From contig OU744450.1 in the NCBI GenBank assembly GCA_916610825.1, forward strand, positions 11,029,380-11,093,379: a stretch of 64,000 nt of DNA. The letters run 5' to 3'. Under the pieces are notes generated by a model. It searched no databases and was not told the DNA's origin. It saw only the letters and a program-made list of their open reading frames with translations. Below are positions 19,331 to 35,470 of the stretch, one piece after another. Source of the DNA: Haliclystus octoradiatus. Lineage: Eukaryota > Cnidaria > Staurozoa > Stauromedusae > Haliclystidae. Both the position numbers and the translations under genes were made by a program. The number at the start of each line of letters is the position of its first letter. Positions within the stretch are counted from its first letter, which is position 1.

Positions 19331-21229
19331 CATACGTAGCTGCCACTTTTCTGACCATTGACATAGTGACAGTAAAGAGATTTTAAGCACATTATATGAA
19401 CTAATTGATGTAGGGCTACTATTTCTGATGGTATTCCATCAAATTAAACCACATGATTACACTAAAAAAGGACAGCCTCACTTTCATGTTTCTACTTGGA
19501 GTGCCATAAATCAAATTGCAAAATTGAGGTATTTTGCCTACTCCGATTTCGGAACATTTTGGATATGTTGTTAAGAATAAAATTTAACCCTAGAATTGAT
19601 GAAAAATGCTTCTGTTGCAATTTGTGTGAGGTCATCTATTATAATGACTGTACTATTTAGGCATTCAAAAGAGGAAATGACAGTCAAATGCGAATGATAG
19701 GAACGATGTGAATGATTATAACGTGGCCACTGGCCAGAATATCGTTTGCATTTGAAATTTTGAATAACAGTTTACAGCAACCATAGTTTATAGCATTACC
19801 GCTACGGCATAATATGTATAAAGCATAAATTTCAGTTAAAAGTTAAGATTAAAAACTATATATATAAGTTTACTTGATAAACAAATAGACGTTACTTCAT
19901 ACAAAGTATCATATCATATACAATATCACGGCTCATATAAAAAGCGCGTTTCGAGAGTTTTTGCGTTGAGATTATGCCTCTCAATCAATCAGAGGATGTC
20001 ACCTTTAAGTTTAGTGCGGGATTATAGCATGGAATTTGTGACTTTTATGAAAACGTTAATCAGATTTCAAGTATGGTATGGATTGATTTAATCACCATAA
20101 AGGAATAATTTTAATTACTTCATCTGTATAACTATATAGAAGATGTAGTAAATCAAATGTTTGTTTTAGCATTTAAATTGGTATAACATTAACTTTAAGT
20201 TCTGCTTTGATTTAATCTTTAAACAACGAAATCATTAGGCTATTTAAGTTTTGCAATACATAAAAGTTGACAAGGAGTTGTTGATGGTGTTTAAAGAAAC
20301 TGGAATGCACACTGTCGGAGTGTCGGTACTCGGGTCGATACTGTTAATTTTAACTCACAGATATAATTTACTGCCTTATTTTGTTTAAGATTTTTATGAT
20401 CGTAAAAATTCTATTATCTACTTTAAATGTGTAGAGAAAAGTCAGATACAATCTTAGCAATTTTGTATCACCTTTCATGCCTTCGAAACGTTAGAGTTCA
20501 TGGAGCAAAAATACAAATATAGAGGCAACCAAAGACGTCAGCAGCGACAAGGAGAAAAAACAACACCCACAAGAGAGGAGACTGTCCGTAGATAGGCAAC
20601 GATAAGCAGAAGTAAGGAATGCAGGAACGCAAAATTTATCTTTAATTAGAAAAACTACTAAATCGCGAAACAATTGCAAATAGCTTCTGACCGGGGTAGT
20701 ATTTGTCAATTTGCCCGACGATAGGCATTTGGCATATGTGGGAGCTTTAGCACTGTAATACCTTCAAAATTGCAAGATTTTTACTCTTTTCGTCTCATAA
20801 TTGCCTGAAATTCGACTTATATGATTTATTAGTCGTGGAATGTGTCACACAGAAAAGGATATCATTCAGTGTGCTCAATGCTCACTATAAACATTATGCA
20901 ACCGAAGTAAGAAGTTTCGTAATCGAGATAATAAAGCTCATTTCAAATTCAAAACTCAAATGCACGGGTCATGGAGTTCAAACTGAAATGTATGTATATA
21001 ACTAATCATTGATTTTTTGAATATTTCATTGGCATGAATTTTGAACCAAATCAGATTTGCATCTAATTTCTACTCTATATGGATCGTCAGTCATATAGGT
21101 GGATTGATATATCTTTTTTTGCTCATTTCAGTTACGAACTGTTGAAATGATGTTTTTGTCAATGTTCATACCTGCCGGAACATTATCCACTTCGTACATT
21201 TAATGCAAACTTGATAATATGCTGCTCAA
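19331..21229. other. Non-coding AT-rich spacer
   Basis: I find no convincing gene, RNA or repeat family. Short frames here are not supported by composition or motifs. Confidence 0.4.
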
Positions 21230-22195
21230 TCCATTGTACTGCGCTTTACACTATATGCTAACTCGGTGTTTAACTGGATACTAGTTGATTTAAAAGATGC
21301 GTATTACTCTGTCCCTGTGTTCTATGGCCACCTAAAGTATTTAAAATTGCCTTGGAATGGTGAAATTTACAATAACTATACATTTACGTATTAGGGCTAG
21401 TTTATTAGCTCAGCTTTACAACTCTGGTTTTGGCTATAGTGCAGCTAAAACACTGACCGTAGTGCTTGGTCGATGGTGATTCTTTACTTAATAATGCTTA
21501 ATTTGGCATTCAGCTTATGTCATGCCGATTTATGAGGGGGGTGTTAGTTGAAACCTTAACTGCCCCGATACAAACAAGTATGGGATGCTAACTTTGTATT
21601 ATCTTTTCTGGCAACATTGTATCTAACATCATCTAAAGATTTGAAAAATCCGACTCATAAAATTGTCATGTTACTTGCATTATCATCAAGTCAAAGATGT
21701 CAGACCCCGCACGCCTTGTTTGTATAGAACATGGAGATATCAACAGATAATTGTGTACTTCAGGTGTCGTCTTTATCGCAGACATCTCGAACGAACATCA
21801 CACCATGTGGGACACTTGAAATTTAAAAGCTGCACTACAGACCCACCATTGAAAGTAGTTGAATATGTGAAGTGTTGTGAATAAAGAACTGGGGAACACC
21901 TTGCCGGTAATAAAAAGTTCTTTATATGTCATCAAAGCTCATTTAAACCAGCATCATACTATATCCAGATAACTGAATAATTTAATGCATATGTCAGGTT
22001 TTGAAACAAATATATTTAGTGCTCCTTAGGTTTCTTTAGGCTAATTTAGGTTTACCATTGAATGATATTATCCGCACTGCGGGATGGTCAAATGCAAAAA
22101 CATTTGCGAAATTTTACAATAAACCTATAGCTACCTGTTCAACTGGTTTAGAAGATGGTATACTACCATCTATGAATTTGAAGTAATTTATGCAA
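21230..22195 (+). pseudogene. DIRS-like retroelement relic (reverse transcriptase and tyrosine recombinase)
   Basis: Around 21280-21360 a short frame reads VDLKDAYYSVPVF followed by KYLKLPWNG, the reverse transcriptase motif A region typical of DIRS-type elements. From about 21660 the frame MLLALSSSQRCQT matches the tyrosine-recombinase box I context, with its catalytic Arg. From about 22045 comes GLPLNDIIRTAGWSNAKTF followed by KFYNKPI, which carries the box II Tyr. Multiple stops and a deletion between the RT and recombinase parts show it is dead. A gag-like DIRS fragment lies at 58.1 kb but is not contiguous with this one. Confidence 0.72.
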
Positions 22196-22599
22196 AACTA
22201 TATGAATACACTTAACTGACTTCAAACATGTGCTTGCTGGAGTTTAGCGTAACATAACATAACATGTATTATGCTGGATGGATTTATTAAATACATGTAA
22301 ATGGAAGTTTGATTTTAGTTCTCTGATGTACTGGTCCCGAATTAAGAGGTCGCCCGCCCAATGGGTCCAAACATCTATTGGGAACCCTCCTTTGATGTTA
22401 GGGGAGCTGATCAGGTTTTAATGGCAGATCTCTCAATGCCCATGCATCAGCCATGCACACTTCTTTCAATGGCTTTTGAGCTCTGGACAAGAACCTTAGA
22501 GAAATTCAATCAAAATTCATATCACAGAAAAGTCTCGATTAATAATAAACGATTAATAATAAAAGAAAAATTGCAGGTTGTGTTGTATGATGGAAAGGA

Positions 22600-22745
22600 T
22601 TCAATAACATAGAATATGAATCTACTTTACATGCATTCGATCGCGATATGAAATCTACCTTCGAATTATTTCGAATAATAGACAATTTATATTTTGTTCT
22701 TATCGGATTTATGCTCTCCCTCGATGAAATATGGTTGTTACAAAG
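22600..22745 (+). repeat. Fragment of the 3.05-kb repeat (copy D)
   Basis: Matches copy A at about 12760-12905 (shared ATGAATCTACTTTAC, GAATTATTTCGAATAA and AAATATGGTTGTTA). It is more diverged than copies A and B are from each other. Confidence 0.7.
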
Positions 22746-23710
22746 TCTTATAAAAGTGAAGCGTAGCGATGATTGCCTACATTGACTGATATGATTGTAC
22801 TAGTGTAGCCTGACGATATATTCTTTTCGTCTATCTTGTGCACCTAAAAATAAATATATGTCAATTCGATCACAATAAAAATTGAAAGTGATATAGGTCT
22901 ATTTTATATATTTTACATGGATTGCGGTATATCATATGAACTGAAGGTATGAACTGAAGGTACTGAACACAACAATAATCAGCTTGCCAAGGATATAAGA
23001 ATAATTAAAAAAGGATTTGTATAAATGCTGTTGATTATTATGTCTGTCAAATTGATCTACACAGACAGCCAGCAAGGGAACACAAGGACTTGAATTTCAA
23101 AGCCAGGTGGCATTTACATATAGGGCTACCCTTAACAGCTAATGAGTTCATGAACGGTTCAAAAACTGTTCAATGATATTAATTAAATGGTCTAATTTTT
23201 CTGAAATTGTGAACATGGCAATGCATGAGCTGTTCGTAAAAAGTTCATTAACTGGACCATGAACTCATAAATTATTTTTTGTAAGGGCAATTCAGCATTT
23301 AATTATTACCATATCTCAAGCCAAATCAGATTAACAGACGCATAAGGCGACTGCAGCATATAGGGGTAGCTGTTCGGCATTGCAGTGGCCTTGATGCAAG
23401 CAACATTAAAGGTTGATATCATATAGCCTACTTTCAACAAGTTTTGTTGAATGTTTTGTAATTAACTTTCAAATAATGCATGCCCTATTGCCTATATATT
23501 TAATTGAGATTTTAGTTAATTATTGCCCATCAAAATGTTAAAGAATATTACCTCAGAAAACCTGTGCAGTTTTCACAAACAAAATACATATTAGGGTCAC
23601 ATGTTTAAAAGTCAAAGTTAAAAACATATTTATTATGTATTGCCTAATGCACATCCATCTATGTAGTTTCAATGATTGACTCTGTTTAGTTTTGATATTA
23701 AAATTTCAAA
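22746..23710. other. Non-coding spacer before the ATT array
   Basis: No gene or structured element was recognised. TGAACTGAAGGTA occurs twice in tandem near 22938-22965. Confidence 0.4.
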
Positions 23711-23713
23711 ATG

Positions 23714-25313
<1,600 letters not shown>

Positions 25314-28300
25314 ATATACTAGCAATGAGTGTTGTGGTCCATTATGGACCTTCTATGAAAAAACTTTCAGATCAGTTATAATTAAACAATTGACTAAGCT
25401 TTCTATCGCTGTATAATACGGAGTATGAACTCTGGAGGAGAACATGAGACACAATACGCATTGAAACGATGTAGCATTAATCAATACATCTTAATCATTC
25501 CTTTAATAAAAATTTAATTTATTTCACATCAATTGAGTCGATTGAAATGTATAATGTAACGTAGCTATCTCTACATAGAAAAACTTTATTTTATGTGCTG
25601 AAAGGAAACCAGAGCACATTAATTATTATGAATTACAAATATTCAGTCAAATTTCGAAATATGAAACTATCCATAAAAAATCACTTCAAATCCGATCCGA
25701 TCCGAAGACCTAAAATATTAACCCGAATCTGACCCGATACGATCAAATCGCGTTCGGTTCGGATTGATAAATCTTCATTGCAATACATACAACACTAATG
25801 TGGTGTTCACAGAATAACGCCGTCAAGGTGAGGCCGGTCAAACTCGTGGCATCGCATGTAATATATTCAATATTAAATTAATTTAGCTTCGACAAGACAC
25901 ATGGGTCACTAATTTCTGTTATTAGCATGATCAAACGATATCTTTTGTTAATTAAAAATGATGATATTAAAAAGAAATAAGAAAAATCGTTGATAAAAGG
26001 TTGCCGAATGGCGGAATTGAACTGACGACCCTGAATCTGTTATACCAGAGCATTAACCAATTAGCCACTGCCTTACTTACTGTTACCGGCGCTTTGACTG
26101 ACCTAATCAACAAACCTACTGCTTCGACAACGTATTATTGAACAAGGCCGATCCACGCGCGTGCATTGAATTTCAAATTATATATATAATCTGAAAATAT
26201 TATGATATGATAGTATATGAGCCTATATATTTTTGATCTTTGCAATCTCAGCAAGTAGGCCTGTGATTTTCATGGCAGTCTATCAAAATACTAAGAGTTC
26301 GTTGAAAATAAAATTTTAAAAGTAAACAAAAGATGTGAAATCTTGACTCATAGTGCTTCTTGTTATCAAATTTTCCAGAATAATAGCATCAACATTCTTT
26401 TAAAAGGAAATAAAATTCTATAATAAATCGCTATACTAAATCGATATTGATATTATGTTACATCTTGTTGTCAATATTTCTACGCGCTATTTATAATACA
26501 TTACAGATGTCGAATGAAAGAACAGATGACTATGAATAAATTAATTATTTTGATAGAAAAACGAAAACAACTCATTCCGGAACTCATTTTGCCAGATTCG
26601 TGATATGCATATTTATTCAGAATTTATTGAAACGGACGCGACGGTTTATAGAGTGGAAATGTTTAGTGCAGCTTCAAAGATATAAAATACCACAGCCGAT
26701 GGTAATATTTAAATCCTAATGTTATGATGTCTGACGAAAAGGATAATTTACTATGTAGAAAATTAATCTACGTTACCATGCATTTGATCACGATATGAAA
26801 TGATCATTTTTGTCAGAATTATTTCGAATAAAAGACAATCTTTATTTTATTCTTATCGGGCGTACATTCTCCTTCGATAAAATATGGTTGATAACTTATT
26901 ATTGATCGGTGTATTAACTCAGAGAACCCGCTATTATGTATTTAAATGTTGTTCGGAGATTATGCCGCTCGTATAGTTTTTATTTGGATCTCATTTGGAA
27001 AATGGTAAGTTGTATTTTAATAAATATTGTTTGCTATGATCGATTATTTCATGCAACCTTTTCACTTTTTATTTTTGTAACACAAGGTTTGTTACACTCA
27101 TCCAAACTGTATTAACTATTTAAAAATGTTTTTGTATTATGTTTTTGTGCTTTTAAATTCAAAGCAAAATTTTTGAACGCTGAAAATATTATAATTATTA
27201 TTATTTATCACAAATCATACGCTCAATTCAATTTAACTTTGTTAAATTTGATATAAATGAAATTAACGTTATTAAATGTTGATCAAAGATAATAACAAGA
27301 CATCGCTATTTTTATTCTCGAAACTGTAGTAACATACTGTGTCTTATTCGTATAGCAAGTCAACAAAATGAAATTTTAATTTTAATCGATGCCTATAATT
27401 CCTTCGTTAATTATGGAAGCAATATCTGAAAATAAATGGCTGCCTGCTCAAAACCAAATGATTCATATTTTTATATTAATTAATAAATTATAGAAATACT
27501 TTTGTGCAATGCCTTGATTAATTCTAAACTCTATAATTTTATAATGTAGACAGATAATCTATTCGAACTTTGAATATTTTTCGAATTGATCGAACGCCAA
27601 CGTCATTTTGAAAATTCTTGCAAGTTAATTTGTTTTTATGCCCCGCGATAGATTACTCATTTCAAAACAGATTGTTTGCTCAGTGTTCTCACAAATTATA
27701 TATCAAAATAGCCTTTTTAAAAGTGAAATGTTTTGTATCTCGATTTTGAGAAAAGTAATGAACGGCATTTTGTTTCATTAATAAATTAAATTAAGACCTA
27801 AAGTCTCTTTAATTTCATAGCGTTTGTGCCGAGCTATATGTATTGCTGATATCAACACTACATGAAATAGGTCTACGTTTCTTTGATTTCAAAAAAATAT
27901 TTTGTTTGGCCTAGTTATACTGGTAATTCAATGTAATTCAGTATTTCGTATTGTTTTAATTATCATAAAACTGATTCATTTTCAAGTTTCACTTGTTCAA
28001 ACAATTTACACGCAGCTTTTAAATTCAAAGCAAAATATTTTTGTTCTGGGGATTTCAATTTGAATTCGATTTGGCTGCCCGCTAGATTATCGACCTATGA
28101 AATTTTTCAAAATCTCTAAATTTTTTAATGCAATGATATCAAATAAAATATCAGATGAAGTATATTATTTTAAAACAACGTCATAGGCCCATACTTTTCA
28201 TACAACAAATTTGTTACTGTACACGGTTATCTCGACACAAATGTTTGCATAATTTCCCGACAACGGATTATCCGTATTATATCGCCAGTAAGACGTACAT

Positions 28301-28365
28301 AAGTCGCGGACAGACACAGAAATATAGTGATATATAAACAGACAGTATTATGTATATAAGTGATA
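25314..28365. mobile_element. 3.05-kb interspersed repeat, copy B
   Basis: Same orientation and order as copy A at 11335-14392, with a few percent divergence by eye plus small indels. It shares the tRNA-like block, the ATGGTAAGT motif after TTTGGAAA, and the short terminal frame (28155-28337). Copy A's local GAAATAT expansion is absent. Confidence 0.7.
26003..26085 (-). ncRNA. tRNA-like pol III sequence in repeat copy B
   Basis: On the minus strand the A-box-like GTGGCTAATTGG and B-box-like AGTTCAATTCC are at the same position as in copy A. The B box here is a little closer to consensus. It is tRNA-derived and probably not a functional tRNA. Confidence 0.5.
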
Positions 28366-31300
28366 CCATACTTAGATATGAAATTGAACAATATTTAGAT
28401 CAAAAAGGTTGCTGATATTAGTTTTTCATCCAGAAGTCTGCTATACAATGCCAAAAAATAAATCTAATATTCTTACTCTGGATTAAGATTAAAGATGGAT
28501 ATTGACGATATTTGACATTGACACTCTGTGGCATAACATGGACTTACAGAGTATAGTACACAAACGTTTTTGATATTATCAGGTGCCTAAAATAAATATT
28601 TCAAGTTTGGTATATTTCAATACTTAAATGTTGCTACTGCTTGGGTATGCCAATTATCATCATAGTTGTATGAATAATAACTTTTCTGATTTATCGAAAA
28701 GACAGTCAAAGGGAGAGTAAAGAACTTTGAGTGACTGAGATAAACTGGAGTTGATTTTGCTAATACATTTGTAATCCTTATACATTGGGAGTTAGTAGCA
28801 ATAACAATACGTTATACTTTTGGTGTGCTCTGTTTACATTGTATCATTTACACTTATTGCAACTTGGCCGTTCAAATCAATTGTGACTGATCCAGTGACA
28901 TCTACTTTTTCAATTAGAAGAATGATAAATTCTGTTAATACACAAACCCATATTTACAGCAATTTTTGTAATTTATTCTCATGCTTGTTTATTTAGAATT
29001 ACATCTTCTATATACATATAAGCTGCTATGGTTAGGAATGCAGCAAGTGAATAATTCCAGACCTAACTATTTACACGATTTGATGCTAAATTCAAGAACT
29101 TCTAGAACATCTAGACAATAATGCTCAATTTGATCACTAATTGCTACTGTTATTAGTATTCCTGTCTTGATTTGGGAATATATTACTTATATTTTTGAAG
29201 TTTCAAGAAAATAATGCTCATTTGATCAATAATTACTAATAATAATGCTTAATTTGAGTAATAATTGCTAGATTTTAGAATATATCACTGATTATTTCGT
29301 TCTTGTTTTAAGGAAAAAATGTACTTAGTAGAATAATCTCACCAAGAACATTGGTCTTACCTAGTAAAAAAACGCCGGAAGTTGGACATAGTATTAATTA
29401 GGCATTTCAAGTACTTCAGTACTTAAATTGAGCAAATTTTTACTCAAATTAAGAACTCCGTTTCTCCTGTGTGTGATGCTAGAAGAACAGCAAGAACAGA
29501 GTTACAGAGGATAGTTTCCATTAGGCTAAATAATTTGATTCTATAAACAATCATTCCAATCTGAAGGAAAACAAAGGATACATAGCAGTGTTATAATAAT
29601 CACATCTGAATATAAGTAATGACTACATATCAGTCGATAGCAAAATTAAATAAAGCTGTTTGTGTAGCTTGAGTTCTGATTTTGAAGACAGCTTAGAGCC
29701 TTAAACAGTAGACTTCATGTTTCTCTAACGACGAATTTTACAAATTAGTTGACATAAATTACATAAATTGAGAAGTTCAATTGGAGTTCAATCTCAGTGG
29801 TCTGCATTAACATTTTTTCCTTTTTTTTATTTGATTTATTATTTGGTTATATTTTCTTTATATTATTATATTATTTGGATATTGTTTTAATTTATTTTAT
29901 ATTATTTGATTGAAGTTGATTTTTTTATTTGATCTGATTTTATATCATTCGATTGGATCATGATTGGATTGATTTACTTTTTTGAATTTGATTTGATTTT
30001 ATTTTTCTTTGCATGATGATTCGATTGATTTGATATTTTATTGAATTTGATTTCAATAGACCAAATCGGCTAACGCATCACGTGACCTGAATGCGGTATT
30101 TGGGTTTTTCAACAACATAACGGAATGGTCTAAGCGCAACTATTTTTCTCGCATATTCCTCTTTGTAATTTGCTCTTAATTTTAGTATTTAAATGATTTG
30201 TGGGAATTTCAAGATGCATTCAAGTAGTTCAAGACTCAATAAAAACGCCTGGGACCTTGAAATCTATATGTCGGTACTCCATCATCGTCAATTATTCCAT
30301 CAAAAGGTAGCATTTCTTGATATAATTATTGTGTCTCGCTCCAATTTCAATTCAAAAACAATACTATATGATAGTATCCAACATATTTAATGTAATGAAC
30401 AAAAATTTTTATTATGTTACGATCAATATGGCATGTAGAGTAGAATTATAGAGTTGATCGTAAACATAGCTGATTACCTAGAACACAGAGCTCCATGCGT
30501 TTTCAAACATTGAGATGTGCCGCGCCGTAAAGAAAAAACTAAAACAACATCAATTTATAACTGTAAATTATAACATAACAATGAAACAAATACAATCCTA
30601 GCTTTTCAAATGAACAATATAAACATACAACAGTCATATTTATAGGAAAGGTAATATAAATGAGCACCAGAAGTCATTTCATGACTCGATCAAATCAGAG
30701 TTTCGTGAAATTTTCATCAAAGTCCATCAAACTCGCTGTTAATTCTTCCATGGTTCTTCGTAAAATATAACTTTTCTGCTAACATATGTGGTTATTATGG
30801 TAAATATTACACAGTACAGTGGTAATTATGGAGGTCGATGTTTTGGAACAGTAAACACCATTTTAAAATAGAAATAAGTCCAACCTCTATATTCAAAGCA
30901 ATGTGTTGCATTATATAGAAACATCGCTTGTTAGTAAACAAAGCAAAATAATCATGATGTTGAATTCAAGTGACATTTGTCTTTTCAACACTTTGAAATT
31001 TCACTGATGTTTCCATGGCAACATTTGAACAGTCTAACGTTCCCTGGTAGTTATGAAAATGATTCTCTACTGATAGAAATTTTTACAGTATTAGGTCATT
31101 TAGTTTTCCTTCTCTGTTTTTAAAGATTTATATTTCTCACTTTTCCAAATGCTTGTTTCTCAAAAAATACTTATCAGTTTATCTAAGAAAACTTAATAGT
31201 CAAGTCACTTAGTACAACAAGTTAGGTTAAATATTTTGATTTTTCAGTTTTTATGAGTCGCCCCTATTGCGATCGCTTTGTCAAGACATGATATATTTCT

Positions 31301-31662
31301 TTTCTTTTTGTATTGTACTACAATTAATTACGAAGAACATAATGGTCGATAGAATCCTTCTGAATAATGCAAACTTTTTTTTCTAACTGTGTTATTACTG
31401 TTGATAATCATACTTGGAGCCTTGAGTTCTCGTTGAGATGAATGTTCAAATTTATTGCAATGCACTTCTATACATATCGTGTCAAATTGAAACTATTGTA
31501 GTCGTAAGAGGGACTGTTCAATAAAATATTGAGAATAGTTAGTGATTAAGAAACAATGTTTTAAATATAGACATAAACAGATAATACATAAAGATAAACA
31601 GACATGATAATACACGAAAAAGTTCAAAATAATTTTGTATCTTTCTGCCTCAAGCATCAGCA
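28366..31662. other. Long non-coding stretch downstream of the modular gene
   Basis: About 3.3 kb without a supported gene. T-rich low complexity with TTTGATTTGATT-like runs occupies 29820-30060. The 14-mer ATCACGTGACCTGA at about 30077 is shared with the SINE copy at 57.2 kb, possibly another remnant. Confidence 0.4.
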
Positions 31663-31947
31663 TCACACTGGTTCAAAGGACTGACCCACATTAATAGATG
31701 AAAATGATGTTGGGCTTGATTGTGTCCAAGTAAAGCCCGATGCATCACATGCGCTGCCCGTAAGCTGGAGAGATTCGTTGAATGCTAATGGCGTTATGCT
31801 AATATCTGTACTTGTCATGCCATTTGCTGGTCCACCAGTTGCAGTCAGTGTTCCTCCAAAACTGATAAATTGAACCACCATCTCATCGGGCGTACCCACA
31901 TCCTTTACAATTGCTACCCCTGTCATGATCGAACCAGTGGGAAATTT
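31663..31947 (-). CDS. Terminal exon of a minus-strand modular gene
   Basis: An acceptor TTTCTATAG lies just above 31947. The exon opens in phase 0 and ends at a TGA (31665-31663), giving 94 codons. The peptide (TGVAIVKDVGTPDEMVVQF..., then a Thr/Ser/Gly-rich end with one Cys) looks extracellular but I do not recognise the fold. Phase agrees with the exon at 39203-39372, which ends in phase 0. It is therefore placed as the C-terminus of the TSP1/EGF/Ig-containing gene, across a 7.3-kb intron. No membrane segment or GPI-type hydrophobic tail is seen, so a secreted product is possible. Confidence 0.55.
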   Translation of the reverse strand, partial: KFPTGSIMTGVAIVKDVGTPDEMVVQFISFGGTLTATGGPANGMTSTDISITPLAFNESLQLTGSACDASGFTWTQSSPTSFSSINVGQSFEPV

Positions 31948-32896
31948 CTATAGAAACATGAGAGGAGAAAAGGAATATCGGTGAGAATATAGTAACCGAC
32001 TTTTGTAAGTTGATGAGATCATTTTTACGTTAAATAGATAGATAATATGATTTATTTCGCAACAAAAATTAGTCGATTCAACCAAATATTTTGAGTAATA
32101 ACGGTTTGATAATAATTTCATACTTGCAAGAAATAAGTAAAACAGCAAACATTGATTGTTGAGAGAAAATTATAAAGTGAAACACGTGTAAGTGCCTCAT
32201 AAACTGTTGGCTTCTTTGGTGATTTCTTTGATCGAGACATAATGTAAATGAGTCAATGAATGAGTCAATAATAATTTCACTGTATTTTTATTATAACACT
32301 TCCTTCTGAAAGTATACAGTAGAGACTGGTAGATATAATCTTGTCAAAATTCTATTACAAGAATAATATATTACATGGATATGAGGTGGTTAATTACAAA
32401 TGTGGCTGACACAGGGGGCGGACATCATTATTATTCGACCAGTACATAAGTCTTTCCTTCGAAGACGGAGTCTTATTGAAAGAAAACTAATGTATAATAC
32501 TGTGTTAAAAAACTAGTGGAGTGTACTCTCTCCGTTGAGGAAATCCCTTGGTTTCAAAATTCCCATATAAAAATGACTTCAAAGTGTTCCATTAGCATTA
32601 TGTTTGACAACACTCAGGACTTGGAACCGTGCATGTCAGTTGAAGTCAAATTGTTAATTGGCTAAGACTTTCATTTCCGAGGCATAACTCAGGCTTTGGC
32701 CATGTGGCCATATATGGGCAGTTTAAAAAAATTGAATATTAGTGTAATCGACGATTTCCCCTCTTTTGAAGATTCCCTCACTTCAGTACAACAATAGAAC
32801 ACTTAAAAGTAGGTTAGCAATAGCCAAGGTGAATTTACTTCCTATAACCAGATTGAAGTTCCATATAGATAGTTTCGTGGACGTCATTACATAAAT

Positions 32897-33050
32897 GGAT
32901 CTTATATCCCATTGGTTAAAATATATTTAGATTGAACGGATCTTATATCCTATTGGTTAAAATATATTTAAATTGAATGGATCTTATATCCTATTGGTTA
33001 AAATATATTTAGATTAAACGGATCTTATATCCTATTGGTTAAATTTATTT
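32897..33050. repeat. 41-bp tandem repeat, four copies
   Basis: GGATCTTATATCC starts at 32897, 32938, 32979 and 33020, an exact 41-bp period. Each unit continues with ATTGGTTAAAATATATTTA. It lies within the last intron of the modular gene. Confidence 0.9.
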
Positions 33051-35224
33051 TTCAGTTTACGTAATTAACTTTTTCTTTGTCTTAATTTAGTTTCGTTTCG
33101 CAACGACCATCAAAGCAAGCCGAAATTCAACATCTTCTACAGAGTGAGACGTGATTTAAACACGCTTCTGTATAGTGAGATGTGATTTTATCACATTTCG
33201 GTACAGTAAGCAATCATTCATACATTCTTCCATCTTTATTTATTGCTGGTGACCTGGTATTAAGTCAGTTGTAAGAATGAAATGAAATTCGAAATCATAT
33301 TTTATTGATGTTTTGCCAGACTTCATTACTGTTTTTGAAATCACTAAAAAGCTATGCCAGAAAACTACCGCGTGAGCATAAATTTGACCACTGAGCAATT
33401 GTGAGCTAATTGTTAGCTAAATTTTGATATCAAAATACAAACTTTCAAGTGTAGGGGAGCTTGACATATTTGCGTATTTTTTCGGCCTTCTAGCTGTTAT
33501 GTTCGTAGAAAAGACAGTTAATTGCAAAAGAGCATCTACTTTAGTCGAGTATAAACGTGAGTCCTGTTAGTGACAATCGCTAATACCCTTCACTTTATAA
33601 CATTTTTTAATCAAACTAATAAACCTTATAAACTTAATAAACGTAATAAAACTTTCGAAAGTTTTAACATATAAACTCATTATTTTATAATTTTAACAAA
33701 GAAATATAGATAACAAAAGAAAACATTGAGATCTAGACTTAAAACTTTGTAGTGTGCATCCAGGCTATCTAGCTTCCAAGAATTTCTGCGTAAAGATCAT
33801 TTCTCCTTTTCGATTCTTTAGATCGATCTGTGATAATCTCCGTGACGAACGGACTCGAACGGAAGGAGAAACGATGCCGCAAAGTAAAAACACAAGAAGA
33901 TCATGTACGAAAAGAAATTTTTCTCTATCTGAAGAAGCAATCTCCCAATATCCGGGATATACACTTTAAGAGTTTTTTGCAATTCTGATAATAGCATAGT
34001 TACTCTGCAATTTATATAGGCAATAGCAACCAAAGAAAGGCTGCAAATAATCGTGGTTTTTCTAACCCATTTTCCGTGATTACCTTTCATCGCTGATCAA
34101 TGGTTTGTTATGATTAAAGGGTCAAACCAGACCGGCAACCTTTGCATTCAACTTTTTCAAAATGGAGTCTCGCAGCTTTTTTGTCAACAATCCATGCGAA
34201 ACAATCTGAAATTTTTATCAAAACATACTCAAACCACAGAGGGAGAAATACACGAAGGAATGGCAAAACTGATCCATAATAAAATACTATTTTAATTAAT
34301 TTTTCTGTAGAAATTCATATATATGATGTTTATTTCATCTCAATCGAAGTTCCATAAATATCAAGTGTGATTGAAAATTGAATTACAAAATAAGCTGTTG
34401 ATTTGAGGTCGTGAAAATGGAGCTTCGTTTTTTCTTCTTTGAAGGAATCTCGCATTGATAGGTTTGTAAACAGGAAAACAGTATCAAATCTTCATTCATG
34501 TGTTCCTTTAGACAAAATTCCTTATACCATATAATATTGGAAAATGTTGCAACGGTCTTTGCAAATCACGAAATTTAGGTAAAACTTTGTTATGGCTTAT
34601 CGCCACAGCATGTGAACAGATATATCCTGATGAATAAGTGAAAGCGCTTGAGTTATCAGTGGCCTTCTACCTGCTCCTTCCCTTTCACCACCATTTTCTG
34701 GCACTTCAGGAAACTTGGCATTCTTGTTATTAAAATTATCGAAGGTTAGAAACAAAGTATACGCTAGCAAGTAAAGCTCTTGTTCAAGAATTGTTCTAAA
34801 ATATTTTACGACAAACACATTCTAGACGAGGCAAAGCCATGTTTGGAAACGAGTGTTTAAATTTTATGTGCATTATTCAAAGTGTGCGCGCGCAAGGTTT
34901 CCCGATCTGTTTTGACCCTTTGAGCTTTCGATAATATAGTTATACAATTATACAATATTTTATAACAAAAATCAACGGCAACAGTAGTTTTGGATTCATT
35001 TTATTATATCTCAACGTTTTGGTCATCGCTGTGACCATTCTCAAGATCAATTTACATATTTTGATCTCTAAAGAATCAAATGAAAAATCTGATCAAATAA
35101 AACTGATCAACTCTAAAAAATATCAATTAAAGGACGCATACAAAATCAACTTTGAGGCTTGAGCAATCTAATCTAAACACTAACACTCCAATGGAACCAA
35201 TTGAAATTCTACAAATCAATCAAA

Positions 35225-35470
35225 CATGCATTTGCATTTGAAAGTTATTTACTACTTCCACACAAGTCTAGGATAGCAAAAACACAGATCAGAATCAGTG
35301 CTCATAAGCTTGGAGTACAGACCAGATGATATTTCAAGATCCCCTACGAGGACCCGCTATGGCCCCATTGCTATAGTGACATAATCGACGATGAGATACA
35401 TCTACTCTTTAATTGTAATATAAATAATAACCTAAGGGTAGCGTTTTTTAATAAACATTAAAATTGCACA
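35225..35470 (+). pseudogene. C-terminal relic of a LINE-type ORF2
   Basis: In one frame near 35276-35455 the sequence reads TQIRISAHKLGVQTR, a stop, then YFKIPYEDPLW, HCYSDIIDDEIHLLFNCN. This is the conserved R-S-H-L / GRY / C--C / DE-HFL--C layout found at the end of many non-LTR retrotransposon ORF2 proteins. It is short, interrupted and inside an intron. Confidence 0.6.

Noticed and set aside
22361..22612. 83-codon plus-strand frame
   Set aside because: No recognisable family and it runs into a repeat fragment; not distinguishable from chance.
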